A stretch of DNA of 64,000 bases from Gnetum montanum (taxonomy: Eukaryota > Streptophyta > Gnetopsida > Gnetales > Gnetaceae): NCBI GenBank assembly GCA_015680685.1, contig MNCI01011450.1, positions 42,852 to 106,851 on the forward strand, read 5' to 3'. A program made the position numbers and the translations under genes. How positions within the stretch are numbered: position 1 is the stretch's first letter; each line of letters begins with the position of its first letter. The notes beneath the pieces are model-generated. The model saw only the letters and a list, made by a program, of their open reading frames with translations. It searched no databases and had not been told where the DNA came from. Shown here one piece after another: positions 20,479 through 32,200 of the stretch.

Positions 20479-22418
20479 TACCGCCATGACTGAATGAAAA
20501 TTTGTCCTCGAGTTCCTTACAAAATATTGGAAAGATATGGGATTATTGACTGAATGACAACTGACGGTGACATGGGGTGATAGACTCAAAGTGTCCAGTA
20601 AATGGATTGAAAAATATATGACAACATTTGTATTCATAACCATTATGGTGAACACTATACATAGATGACATCCAGACCCTCATTTGATAGCTTGAAGAGA
20701 GAGAGAGGAAAGAAAATGAGTTGCATTGTTGCCGATGTAAGAAATGTGCACACCGTTGTTCCTCCATCGCCATGTGATGAAGTATGTTCCTTGCATAACT
20801 ACTCCAACTCTAGTCCATCTCGAGTGCTCCCTCCTATCCTAGTCCATTGTTCATATGATTGTCATCTGCACATACAACACAATCACAAATTAGCAAGGAT
20901 AGATAAGATATAATGTAGTTGATACCTTGCCTCAATATGAAGCACATCAGCTAGGCTGTGGGTATGGCAGATACTATGTTAGAGGTGTATGATTGATAAC
21001 TACCCAAGGTGTAGGGATAAGATAAGTAATGGAAAAATTGTGACAGGGCCCCCACGACTAAAAGCGAACCTCCGATAGCAATAGAATGGAAAACAAAAGA
21101 ATAATGAAGATTAGAGAAAGAACAATGGTGAAGCCAATAAAACGAAAATGGATGTCATGGATGGGATGAAATGAGAAATGGTTGATTGCAAAAAATGTTT
21201 AAGGGAAAGAACTTAACAATTGCACCAAAGAGGAATGCCAGTGGGTCCTTCCCAAAGCAGGCTCATGCCATTAATGCCCTAACAAACCCACAAACCAAAG
21301 AGTCCGTAGGCTCTAGGAATGACATATGAAAATAATGGTTAAGAACTTACCCACAAGAGTTTACCAAAGAATAACAATGCATCAACCAAGATATAGACTA
21401 ATCATAAAACTAGCAATGAGGTGGAATATGGAAAGAAATATGTAGAGAGAAGAGAGAATGGAATGGAATCCCAAAATCAAGATCATGTAAAGTCCCTTGT
21501 GTAATATATGGTTAAGATGACTTAATAAAATTCTTGTCCAAATCCATATTCAAACTAACCACAGCTAGTGGCCCCACATCAATTTACTTGAGTAATCCAT
21601 CCTCCTGAAGTAGTAAGAATGCTTCTACAAAGCAACTACCATTCCAATAAGAAAAGAATAGAAGAGCAGGAAGCAAGATAGGGCCTTAGTTAGAGGGAAC
21701 CTTTAGGCATGGGTAACATGTCTTTCTAGTACCATAACTAGTGCTTGTAGCCCATGTTTCTTTATCATGTGTAAGGGGTGTCCTTTGAATTCTCACTGGT
21801 TCTTTTTCTTTTTTCTTTTTTTCTTTTTGCATGAGAACCACACCATGCAAAGACTTATTTAATTCATTCAACTTCTTGATATTTGGTCAATAGTGGAATG
21901 GCAAAAGACTTTATGAAAAACATTAAAGTATCCAAGAGAATAGCTAGCACAAATGCATTGAATCCCCTTGAGCTCACACCCTTTTCAATCCATTTGAATC
22001 TTTCCTTGGTTTGAAGAGTATCAAACCACCAATTCATTAATAAGTTTACTTAGAAAAATGGACAATACACTTCCAAAACAAAGGGAGATCATGGAGTTGA
22101 ATGAATGAATGGATGATGTGGACTCATTACCTATTTTATCAAAAGAAACCATATCTTAGCATCGACATTGGAAGTCAAAGGTAAAAACCAAACATTAACA
22201 ATCAACATCATTATAATCCAACTCACCATCATGAGCACTTATTATATGATGAATGAAATTAAACCAAACAAAGAAACAGTAAAAATGTTAATGATGGTGT
22301 AGAACAAAAATAAGTAAATATGAAAAATGTGTAAAACAAAAATACAAAAGAAACTGAGGGCTAAGAATAGTTAGCATTGGTGGTCGTCTCCCCCATGACT
22401 GAGTTGGAAAGGGGAGAT
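20479..22418 (-). other. 3' region of element C
   Basis: About 1.9 kb between integrase and the 3' LTR, parallel to A, B and F. It contains the best kept copy of the conserved short frame (20543-20818), the putative mini-intron with GC donor (about 20867-20932) and the A/G-rich tract at about 21801-21829 (minus strand aaaagaaaaaaagaaaaaag). No envelope-like protein is readable. Confidence 0.6.
20543..20818 (-). pseudogene. Conserved 92-codon frame before the 3' LTR (element C)
   Basis: On the minus strand ATG at 20818 runs 276 nt to a stop at 20543. Codon 4 is TAG, which corresponds to TGG (Trp) in B and F; the rest is open. Recognisable pieces are MAMEEQRCAHFLHRQQC, SFSFLSLSSSYQMRVW, MSSMYSVHHNGYEYKCC, FFNPFTGHFESITPCH. 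It is rich in Ser, His, Cys and Phe, without a clear signal peptide or membrane segment. F has the same start, stop and length with more stops; A and B have partial copies. The position is that of env-like genes in Athila, but there is no similarity I can name. It could also be a conserved packaging or polypurine-adjacent RNA region read as protein by chance. Confidence 0.4.
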
Positions 22419-23660
22419 TCAAAATAATGAGCAAGGTTGTCCACCAACAGAGGTAGTATTGGTACTAGTTGTTCTAGGCTCATGGAAAGGTTTAGTTTGT
22501 TGGATGTTGACCAATAATTTCTTGTCTAGGCTTTCAAGTTTATAGATCATCATGGCCCCTGAAGGAAAAATTTTATGAATGATGTAAGGTCCTTCCCATA
22601 GCATTTGAAATTTAGTGTGTTATGGCACATATGTGGGATTCCAATAAAGAACCTTATCTCCTAGTTGGTATTTGACTTTTCTAATTTTCAGGTCATGACG
22701 TTGCTTGTTAAAGACCTTGTGCAATTCGTTAGATGACAGGGTGACTAATTGGTTCTCATCTAGCAAGTTGAGGTTCATTAACCATTCTTTTTGTGCTAGA
22801 TTGAGGTCAAGGTTGAGGTCACATGCTATAGATAGTGTACAAAGCTTAGCTTGGATAGGCAGTGTTGGAAGTTTACTATACACTAACTCCTAGGGAGAGT
22901 AGCCTATAGGGAGTTTCCATGTGGAGTGTTATGCCCAAAGAGCATCATTCAGTTTGGTGCTCTAGTCTCGCCTATATTTTCTAATGGTTCATGTCAATAT
23001 TTTTGTGAACTCCCTATTGGTGACTTCAGCTTCATCATTCGCTTAAGGATGATATGGTGTAGTTAGCTTATGTTCAACTCCTAAACATTGCATCAACTTT
23101 TGAGAAGTTGCACTTGTAAAACGTGTACCATTGTCAAAAATAAGTGCATGAGGCATGCCAAACCTATTTACCATTTTTTGTTGAACAAATCGTGCAACGG
23201 TAGATGATGTACAATCCGTAATAGCAGCTACTTCTGCCCACTTTGTAAAATAGTCAATAGCAACAAAAATGTAGGCTTTTCCATTGGACATTGGTGTAAT
23301 AGACCCCATAAAATCAATTTCCCATATGTAAAAGGGTTCTAAGGGTTGAATCCATTGTTGTAGACCCTCCATTCTAGCAGTCATTCCCCCCATCACATTG
23401 GCAGTGCTCACAAGATTGGACAAAATGATGAGCATCCTGGAACAATGTAGGCCAATAATATTCTGCAAGTAAGATTTTAATGGTTTTTCGTATCCCAGCA
23501 TAATGATTCCCACAAGGACCCTCATGAGCATCTTTGAAAACTCATAATTGATCTACATTGGGAACACACCATCAAACCAAGCCATTGGAACATACCTTAT
23601 AAAGTTGTCCATTAATTTCCATGAAGTATTTGGCTCAGTGAAGAAACTATTGTTTCTTTT
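22419..23660 (-). pseudogene. Integrase of element C (broken)
   Basis: The minus strand shows CEHCQ-like zinc-binding residues near 23400, the first Asp in EIDFMGS near 23310, the second Asp in LIFDNGTRFTSATS near 23120, and the Glu in EAEVTNREF after a stop near 23043. KVKYQLGDKVLYWNPTYVP lies near 22640 and EGPYIIHKIFPSGAMMIYK near 22560. The three acids survive but stops and a changed NG box (ND) break the core. No chromodomain. Confidence 0.85.
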
Positions 23661-24420
23661 TAACGTCTAACCCTTGTGGTGTTTCTTGTGTAAGGAGATA
23701 GGTAAGAATGCTACTATATCAATTTGTCTCTATGGTTAATTGATCATTTACTACACCTACAAAGAGGAGTTCATCAGGAAAATGGTCAAAGATTGGATAT
23801 TCATCCTCTTTGTTATCCCATCGTAACCAAGATAAATGATCAGCGACAACATTCTCAGTGCCTTTACAATAAATCAATGTAAGATCGAACTCTTGTAAGA
23901 TCATGAGCCATCATATGATGCGAGGGCTCACAATTGGTTTATTCATTAGGAACCATATTACACTATGATCTGTATGTATGAATATCTTATAGCCCAATAC
24001 ATAGTGCCTAACTTTTTCTAGTGCAAACACCATAGCCATTAACTCTTTTCCTGTCATGGTGTAGTTGAGTTGTGCACCAACAGTACTTTAACCTGCACAG
24101 TGGATGTAATAAGGACATTTTTGGTCATCTAACTGTGTATGTATGGCTCCTAAAGCAAAGTTGGACACTTCAATCATTATGTGAAATGGTCTAGACCAGT
24201 CAGGAGCTTGTAGAATAGGTGTTTCTACGAGCTTCTGTTTTAAGGTTTGGAAAGCTAGTTCACATTCCCTAGTCCATTCAAAGGGCACATCCTTTTTTGT
24301 TAATTCAACCAATATTTTGCAACCTTTGAAAAGTTCTCCATAAAGCATCTATAATAGCTAGTATGTCCAAGGAATGACCAGATATCTTTTACAGTTTCAG
24401 GTTGGTGCATGATTCCTTGG
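23661..24420 (-). pseudogene. RNase H of element C (broken)
   Basis: It runs on from RT. Seen are ECELAFQTLKQKLVETPIL, IMIEVSNFALGAIHTQ (where the first catalytic Asp of the B copy is Glu), EKELMAMVFALEKVRHYVLG with its Glu, the Asp in IHTDHSVIWFLMN, and the tether GTENVVADHLSWLRWD. Stops and short frameshifts separate the pieces. Confidence 0.8.
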
Positions 24421-25345
24421 ATGACTTTGATCTTTTTAGGATCTAACTCTATCCCTATTTGTGAAATCTTATGCCCTAATACAATGCCTTCTTGGACCAT
24501 TAAATGGCTTTTTTGCTAGTTGAGCCTTAAGTTAGTTTCAACACATCATTTTAGTACTTACTCTAATCGGTCCAATGATTGTTCAAAATCTACTCTGTAG
24601 GTGGAGAAATCGTCCATGAAGACCTCCACACCATTTCCTATTTGCTATTGAAATATGCTTAGAACCAAATTTTGAAACGTTGCAACGGAATTGCACAAGC
24701 CAAACGGCATCTATCTAAATGCAAATGTCCCCCAAGGACTCATGAATGTAGTCTTGGCTTGGTCTTTTAGTGCTATTTGGATTTGGTTGTATCCACTGTA
24801 CCCATCTAGAAAACTATAGTATTATTTCCCTGCAATGGTATCTAAGACTTGGTTGACGAATGGTAATGGGAAGTGGTCTTTAAATGTTGTCATGTTTAGT
24901 AGCCTAAAGTCTATACGCACCCTCCATTTACCTTGCTTTTTTGGCACAATGACTAATGGACTAACCCATTCACTATCAGCAATGGGGTAGATGAACCCAA
25001 CTTTTAGAAGTTGTTCAATTTCTTCTTTAACCACTTGCTTAAGATTTGGGTTCCATCACCTTTGCGATTGTCGTCGAGGTTTCATGGAGGGGTCAGTGTA
25101 AATTCTATGTTAGCATATCCTAGTATCTATTCCAGTTAATTTGGGATATGACCAAGTAAAGGATTTTGACCATTTGTTTACTATTTTCAACAATCTTTTC
25201 TTTTGTTGAGAAGTGAGCTTAGTGTTAATGATTACCGATTTTCCATTCTTGAGAAATGTGTACTCCATACCAGTGGGCAACATTTTTAACTTAAGGGGCT
25301 CTTGCTTAAACTTGTCAGGGATTTCCAACTTCCCCTAGTTGATAT
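24421..25345 (-). pseudogene. Reverse transcriptase of element C (broken)
   Basis: Pieces in order on the minus strand: IVNKWSKSFTWSYPKLTG near 25190, VKEEIEQLLKVGFIYPI and SEWVSPLVIVPKKQGKW near 25000, DFRLLNMTTFKDHFPLPF, YSFLDGYSGYNQIQIAL, FGLCNS, and VEVFMDDFSTY near 24598-24628. The catalytic FMDD is intact; frame breaks lie near 24820 and 24700. Confidence 0.85.
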
Positions 25346-26300
25346 TTTTTATGTCGTGACTTGGAAGTTGGCAATGGACTTGCTCTAATGTGTCTATGCT
25401 ATCGATGTAGGCGCAATTCAAGCTCTCAATTGGTTCTATGCATATAGTTGAATTGCTCTCTTGGTCAGTTATCAGCCACTGGATGCCTTCCTATCTTTTG
25501 GCTGCTACATACAAGCATCTTTGTATGTTAGTTATTTGTGCACACTGGTTGCATGCAAGCAATGTTAAACATTGAATAAACCAGGACTTCTACACGCAAT
25601 TACACCCTGTGTCACTATATGCTATGCATGGAACTTTCTTCTTCTTGATCTTTCCAAACGTATTTTCCTTGGATATTTCTAGGGAAAGATCACGTATTCC
25701 TAGATGTATGTCAATTATGCATAGCCATGCTCTTCCCATTATGATTGGGAAGTCCCCCTTATACTTGTTGACTTGAATCACTAGGAAATCGACTAGATAC
25801 GACCATCCACAAACAATGGTAACAATGTCCTCCACTAGTCCTAATGGGATAGTAATGGACTAGTTAGCCAACTCCAAATGAATGTTGCTATTTTTTAGTG
25901 GAGGTAGGTTCTAGGCTTTGTACATTTCTTGAGAGATTAAGTTAACACCAGAACCTAAATCCAAAAGAGCTTTGCAAGGCTCATTCCCAACGATTTGTAA
26001 ATATATAAGAGAACTTCTAGGATTAGAGAATTTCCTAGGAAGCTGGCCAGATTTAATCCAATCAGTGATGGCATGAGTCAACATGACCATATGCGTTGGG
26101 CACAATTTTTGGTTTGAAGGAAGCTCCAAAGATTCAAATGGTGGTGAGGTCTTTGGAGGATTAGTTGCTTGTGGTTGTAAGGACTTAGTTGGACTACAGT
26201 AGCTTGAGGATTGATAGCCCTTGTAGCGTTACATTGCTGCGACTGGGCAAGGAGCTCACCCTGCATAGCTAGAGTAGGTGGTAATGAAGCTAAGGGGGGA
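25346..26300 (-). pseudogene. Protease and connector of element C
   Basis: The best preserved protease of the four copies: CKALLDLGSGVNLISQEMYK near 25920-25985 shows the D-L-G active site typical of Athila/Tat elements, and FPIIMGRAWLCIIDIHLG near 25700-25745 corresponds to the conserved hydrophobic segment near the protease C-terminus. The connector towards RT holds KKVPCIAYSDTG and a NCAYIDSIDTL-like stretch of unknown role. A stop at about 25911 and another near 25590 break it. Confidence 0.75.
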
Positions 26301-27107
26301 AGAGGTGTAGTTAGATGAGAATGGTAGTATGTTTGTGGAACAGCACCCCTAGGAGAAGGAGTTCTATAGTATTCATGGGTTTGGTAGTGAGGTTGAGGAG
26401 CAACATGACCAGTGGAGTCACGTGGAGAGATTGGCTACTACACATAGTATCCGTATGGGTCAGGTTGACGGTAAGGGTATTTTTGTCATGGTGGTGGCAT
26501 TCCCTATGATTGTGGATGTTTTCACTATTGATACTATTCATTTGGTTGTGGTGGAGTTCCACTTGGATAATACCTTTAGGATGTTTGTCATCTATTTAAT
26601 CATGGGTTTAGTGCATACACCCCAGACTCCTGTAGATGTGAGATTACGAGGTAACATCCCTTAGGATGGTCATATTGGCATATCTCACATCTACCATCAT
26701 TATCTGTGTCTAAATCCACAACCTCTTCAATGATGGCAACTTTTCCCTTATCCTTGTTACGTGCATATTCAGCTTCCCTCTTTTTTCTCCTCTCTCGGTC
26801 ACTAACCTACTCTCTAGACTCCTCTACTATTTTTAGAATGGTTTGAAATTTACCATCTATGGAGTTCCACATTTGATCTACCTTTGCCAATACTTTTGAT
26901 GCAAACTTTTCAATGGGCAAAGTTTTCCTATTCACCATCTCTTTGAGTGGTGACTCTTCTTTATCCTCACAAAATCTAACTTCCTTCTTTCGGAGGGAAG
27001 GGTCTCTGTTGTATTCCTCCGCACTCTCTCTTTTCCTTAACTCACCTTCTTCTTTGGCAACTTGCTCCAACAATCTTTGTATTTGATGGTCCCTAAGCTC
27101 AGATAGN

Positions 27108-27170
27108 TTTTATGACACATGTGCCTTGCAAAATATAGAAAATGAGTGGCAAAAACTAAAGTTATTTCCA
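27108..27170. other. Wrongly oriented contig piece next to a gap
   Basis: This 63-bp piece reads, on the plus strand, like gag of the plus-strand element B (near 9862-9911), although it lies inside a minus-strand element. It is bounded by n at 27107 and N from 27171. The simplest reading is an assembly contig placed in the wrong orientation. Confidence 0.7.
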
Positions 27171-27367
27171 NNNNNNNNNNNNNNNNNNNNNNNNNNNNNN
27201 NNNNNNNNNNNNNNNNNNNNNNNNNNNNNNNNNNNNNNNNNNNNNNNNNNNNNNNNNNNNNNNNNNNNNNNNNNNNNNNNNNNNNNNNNNNNNNNNNNNN
27301 NNNNNNNNNNNNNNNNNNNNNNNNNNNNNNNNNNNNNNNNNNNNNNNNNNNNNNNNNNNNNNNNNNN
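27171..27367. other. Assembly gap (197 N)
   Basis: Run of N inside gag of element C. Confidence 1.
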
Positions 27368-28327
27368 GTTCCCTACTCTCCGTTCTTTCATGATGTGTTT
27401 CTCTAGAATGCCCTCGTCCCCTTTCTTAACTATTTTGTCTATGATCTCTATTTTTCCTACCATTATCCTCAAAGTCTTATACTTTGTGACTGCATTCAGA
27501 TCCTGAAGGAGAGGGTGAAGGAGATGATGAAGGTGAGGAGGAAGGAGGGCTGGTACCATGACGATGTCTGCTACCTTCTCTTCAGTTGTCATGACCTCAG
27601 TCGCGGTGATGGTCTGAATGTCCATCTTCATCATGAGTTCGTGTTCCTTTTTCAAATCCTTTGTCTCTATCGGTACCAAAATTTGGGTTATGGATAGTTA
27701 AATGAAGATTTTGATGCACAACCCCTTGACTGAAGTCAACGAGAGGAACATCATTTTGTGGAAAACTTCCTGAGGCAAGTTTACCACCCTCATTTTTACT
27801 TAGGACATACGAGACATCCTGAGACCACTTACCCTTCATAGATTTATAATGTCTCTCCTATTATAGGTCCTTTTGATGTTGTGCCTCTGTGGATTGATAA
27901 TTTCTCGAATCTTGCTCATGCACAATGTACTCTATCTATAAGTGCTACATACCAATTCGTGTGAGAGCACAAAGAAGCATGCTTCGAATTGAGCGATTAG
28001 GAGGTAACACTATGTTACCCTCTAAATCACACCAATGTAGCTGTTCATCCTAGTAGAGGATAAATGTAAAGTCTGGTACATACTCATTAGGATGAGCATA
28101 TACCAAGAGAAACTGTTGGGGCACTGGCGGATCATCATGTGTACTCCGCCTCTGATTGTTCACTATGTCAGACCTAGGTGGTGAAGCACTCTCATAAGAA
28201 GAAGGAGACATGATTGTTTATTTAGTATGCAATAGTCTTTCTTCATGATTGTAAAATAATCAACCCTAAGGGTTTGTTCCAACAATGGTAAGATTCCTAA
28301 GTTCTAATTAGTGCACAACCAAAAAAG

Positions 28328-28345
28328 TCCCTGGCAACTACACTA
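28328..28345 (-). other. Primer binding site of element C (degenerate)
   Basis: The minus strand reads TAGTGTAGTTGCCAGGGA, one base from the LTR. It corresponds to the tRNA-Asp-type site TGGCGCCGTTGTTGGGGA in F, with mostly G-to-A and C-to-T changes. Confidence 0.7.
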
Positions 28346-28346
28346 A

Positions 28347-29164
28347 TGATGAGCGATGAGGTACCCCTACAGTCAACCATATGAATACAAGCATTCATGC
28401 ACCCTCCAGTTCAATTCCAAGGACTAAGTGCTTATGTGCCTTCACAAAACAAGGATGGGTTAGTCAATCGTTGTCTTCCTAAGCTTACTTGTATGGCACG
28501 ATTGTATGGTTAAGTAAACTTGAGGTATGTTATTTTTATGGTTTTTTATGTTTTATGTCCTAGTGCTAAAAAGGAAGAAGTGAAATAATTGAGAAACTAA
28601 TTTAAATTAACTAATCAACTATGCTTTAACTAGTCCTAACACTAGCATCTGTTCCCACTTGCCGTACACATCCTGAACCAGTGTAATACTACTAAGATTA
28701 CCAAACACTAATCGTTATTAGGTTACCAAGTGTTCCACGTATGCTAAATATGATTGTACTGAGTGTGCTTACTTGGAAAAATTAATGATTCAATAAAAGC
28801 AACATCAATTAACTAAGGAAAGCATTAAATAACTGTAAATAACATGAAAGATAATAAATAAGCTATTCAAAAATGTTGCAAGGTTTATCACAAAGTTTGT
28901 CTTTATTTCCGGACACAAGGTGTGCTCAGGTACACAATGCTCGAATAAAGATCCGTTCACTTTATGACTCCTACTGTGGGCACTCAGAAATAATTCTAAC
29001 TCTAAGAAGGGAAAACTGCAAGAGTACGAGTAAGGGACTAAGACTAATGCCAAAACCAAGTGTGCCCACCTCTCATTTATAAGCAACAAGATAGGTTCTG
29101 ACATTGAATGTCTGATATCACTTGGCAGGCACCAATATTGTGAATGCGATATCGCGGCTCATCA
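28347..29164 (-). repeat. 5' LTR of element C
   Basis: 818 bp, plus-strand ends TGATGAG and CTCATCA, followed directly by the target duplication ATTGT (29165-29169). Confidence 0.92.
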
Positions 29165-29169
29165 ATTGT
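29165..29169. repeat. Right target site duplication of element C (ATTGT)
   Basis: Identical to 19643-19647. Host copia sequence resumes after it. Confidence 0.9.
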
Positions 29170-29778
29170 TATTATGATTTCTGGTGTTTTTACATGTTGG
29201 CCAATGAATTAATGTCGTTTGATAGGATTTTCTTTTGGTGCTTTGACCTCCACTAGGGCACCTTGGATTGGAATAATTGAATGCATTATGTTTATACCAT
29301 GTTGAATTTGGTAATTTATCAATTTTATGGATATTTTTGTATATCTATGCATCATTTTCTACATATGAATTATAATAAGTGATCTATATAATTTTGTATA
29401 ATTAGACAATAGCCACAGCATCTTTAATTATGCAAAATTATGTACTAAGAACTTTTGGATCACATATGGTACACAACATTAAAAATTGTGATTAATCATA
29501 TGTAATAGGATAAATTTTATCCCACAGGATTTTTTATTGTATTTAATTTGATTAATTAGGATGATATGTTAAATTATTTGTCTTAATTTATCCATAGGGA
29601 TTAAGAAAAAGAATATAATTTAATAGTTTCATCATAAGGATATATGAATTTGTTTGAATTAAAATTTAGCCCACAAGCAATTTTATGTCATTTGATTCAT
29701 ATTTTTCATGATTTACATTGGTAAACATGTCTCATGGTATTTTAACCTCAAATTTAGTGACATAAGCATGTTAGATTA
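29170..29778 (+). other. Leader of element D, second part
   Basis: AT-rich untranslated leader continuing from 19647. A likely gag start (ATG in gcatgttagattatg) lies near 29769. Confidence 0.6.
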
Positions 29779-30590
29779 TGTAGTTATACAACCTGTAAGC
29801 TACTCTGATTTTAAATATGACATTCCTAAATTAAAGGGTGATAATTATAAGGTGTGAAAGGAGAGAATTATTCTTCATGTAGGCTAGATGGACATTAATT
29901 ATGCTATCCCTAATGATGAACCATCTACTATTATAGCAATCAGTTGTCTTGATAATATTGGTAATTATGAAAAATGGGAGCGATCTAATCACCTTTGTAT
30001 CATGTTCATAAAAATCAACTGGTATGCATGGTTCACTAGAATAGTATGACAATGTGCGCACTTTGTTAAAGGCCATTGATGAACAATTTGAGTCATTAGA
30101 CAAGGCATTGGCCTGCACCTTAATAATGAAGTTCTCATCCATGAAGCTCACTGAAATTCATGGTGTGCATGAGCATATCATGCAAATGAGGGATATAGTA
30201 GCTCAACTCAAAACACTTGAGGTTAAGACGTCAAAATCTTTCCTTATGCACTACATCTTAAACACACTCCCACTACAGTATAGACCCTTTAAGATTTCTT
30301 ATAACACACATAAGGACAAATGGTCAACCAATGAACTAATTACCATGTGTGTGCAAGAAGAGGGAAGACTTGCTATGGAAGCAAAGGAGAGTGTGCATCT
30401 GACTACACAAGGAAAGAATAAAGGATAAGTCAAAGGCAAGTTGAAGGTCAAATTACCTACACAAGCTATTATTAAGAAAGAATCTAGATTTTTTTTCTAC
30501 AAAAAGAAAGGGCACATAAAGAAGGATTGTTCTAAATATCAGAAATGGCTTGAAAAGAAAGGTACTCAACTCTCATTTTTTTATTTTGAA
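29769..30590 (+). pseudogene. Gag of copia element D (broken)
   Basis: It begins near 29769 with SDFKYDIPKLKGDNY (the copia gag N-terminus, normally L.G.NY..W). After frameshifts near 30050 it continues QMRDIVAQLKTLEVK, FLMHYILNTLPLQY and YNTHKDKWSTNELI, typical of the UBN2-type copia gag. The zinc knuckle near 30490-30530 reads FFFYKKKGHIKKDC, so the first two Cys of the expected CX2CX4HX4C have been lost. Confidence 0.8.
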
Positions 30591-30990
30591 TCTAATATGG
30601 TTGATGTTGGTCATGACACATGTTGGATTGATTCTCATTCTACAATCCATGTTACCAATTCCTTGCAGGGGATGAAAAACCTAAGGAAGCCAGTGGGAAG
30701 TGATTCATGCATCTATTCAGGCAACAAGATGCACTCACATGTGGAGGAAATTGAAACATGCATTTTAGTTTCAAGCAGTGATTTTGTTTTAGAATTGGAA
30801 AAGACATTTTATATTCCAAGTTTTTCAAGAAATTTGATTTCTGTTTCAACGCTTGTATCATTGGGATTTTCCTTTCATTTTTCAAACACTATATTCAGTT
30901 TATATTATAGATTTGAACTTATTGGAAATGGTACATTGACAAATGGTCTTTTCAGAATTAATTTACAAAATGAAACCTCTTATACTTCTA
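30591..30990 (+). pseudogene. Protease of copia element D (active site mutated)
   Basis: CWIDSHSTIHVTNSLQGM (about 30622) replaces the usual W.DSGA..H(I/V) copia active site: Gly is His and Ala is Ser. KTFYIPSFSRNLISVSTL near 30806 is the typical end of the copia protease. It lies in one frame with integrase downstream (30441-31562), with no frameshift. Confidence 0.85.
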
Positions 30991-32200
30991 TGCATGTTCA
31001 TGCTGGCATTAAGAGATGTGTTATGAATGACAAATCCTCTATGTTTTGGCATCGCAGATTAGGACATATCTCTATTGAAAGAATAAAGAGATTAGTAAAT
31101 GATGGAGTACTTAGTACTCTAGATTTTTCTGACTTTGACACTTGTGTGGATTGCATAAAGGGAAACCAAACCAATATGTCAAAGAAAGGTTCCAAAGGGA
31201 CTTTAGACATATTAGAGATCATATATACAGACATTTGTAGTCTAGATATGGATGCATATGGTCAAAAGTATTTCATTACCTTTATTGATGATTACTCACG
31301 ATATATGTATCTCTACCTTCTTCATAACAAGAGTGAAGCTTTAGATGCCTTTAAGGTATTTAAGGTTGAAGTAGAGAAACAAAGCCGTAAGCAAATAAAG
31401 ATAGTGAGATCTAATATAGGTGGTGAATACTATGGTAGATATATTGATGATGGACAAGCACCTAGTCCATTTGCTAAGTTTCTTCAAGAGCATGGGATTG
31501 TTTCCCAGTACAATATGCCTAGTTCTCTAGACCAGAATGGTGTGGCAGAAAGAAGAAACTGAACATTATTGGACATGGTGTGGAGTATGCTTAGTGGCTC
31601 CAAGCTTCATAAGTCTTTGTGGACTAATGCTCTAAAGATAGCAATGTATATATTAAACCAAGGTTTTCTTAAAGACACCATTTGAATTATGGAAAGTTTG
31701 AAAATTGAGTTTGTGACACATACGCATTTGGTGATGCCCATCTAAAGTAAGAGTTTATAATCCACAAGAGAAGAAGCTAGACCCAAGGACCATAAGTGGG
31801 TATTTCATTGGATATGTTGAAAGGTCCAAGGGATATATATTTTATTGCCCATCACATACTACTAGGTTTGTGAAATCAAGGAATGCTAAATTTCTTGAGA
31901 ATGACTTGATTAGTGGGAGAAGTAGATCTTAGGACATTGTTCCTGGGATAAATCATACAGATGCTCAACCCACTATTTCAAATGATAGACAAATTGTTAT
32001 GCATAATACACCTAGATCACAAATGCATACTGAACAACAACTATTCATTGAAGTTCCACAAACTGCTAATCAAGAAGTAGTAGATCCCATTGAACAACAG
32101 ATACCAGAACCTGTTGAATAGCCTGTTGAACATCATGATCCTCAAGAGAATGATGAACCAACATTAAGAAGATCTACTAGAGTAAGGAGATCAGTAATTC
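30991..32200 (+). pseudogene. Integrase of copia element D (broken)
   Basis: The zinc-binding HHCC domain is HRRLGHIS ... CVDCIKGNQ (31050-31170). The core begins IYTDICSLDM (first Asp, near 31225) and FIDDYSRYMYLY, but the second Asp motif reads VRSNIGGEYYG, so the expected Asp is Asn. The Glu in QNGVAERRN is present near 31545, followed at once by TGA where Arg (CGA) is normal. The C-terminal part LDPRTISGYFIGY and FLEND lies near 31780-31905. Confidence 0.88.

Larger units (their letters stand above)
26301..28211 (-). pseudogene. Gag of element C (broken, with assembly gap)
   Basis: The minus-strand ATG at 28211 opens the same MSPSS-type start as in B and F. The arginine/histidine-rich part lies about 27380-27680, a coiled or charged part (EEYNRDPSLRKKEVRFCED) near 26990-27045, and the short zinc knuckle CEICQYDHPKGC at about 26663-26698. 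Between them 27107-27367 holds an unoriented contig piece and 197 N, so the true frame cannot be followed. Downstream of the knuckle the sequence is Pro/His/Thr-rich and broken. Confidence 0.7.
19648..29164 (-). mobile_element. Element C: full-length Athila-like Ty3/gypsy retrotransposon
   Basis: A complete minus-strand element with two LTRs (831 and 818 bp), primer site, gag, protease, RT, RNase H, integrase, 3' region and purine tract, bounded by the perfect 5-bp duplication ATTGT. It sits in the leader of copia element D and is therefore younger than D. A hand comparison of about 150 bp of the two LTRs (20167- versus 28874-) gave 13 differences, 10 of them transitions, so the insertion is old. 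It contains a 197-N gap and a wrongly oriented contig piece in gag. Confidence 0.95.

Noticed and set aside
27110-27679. Long frame running through the N gap in element C
   Set aside because: It exists only because N is translated as unknown; it joins real gag sequence to a wrongly oriented contig piece.
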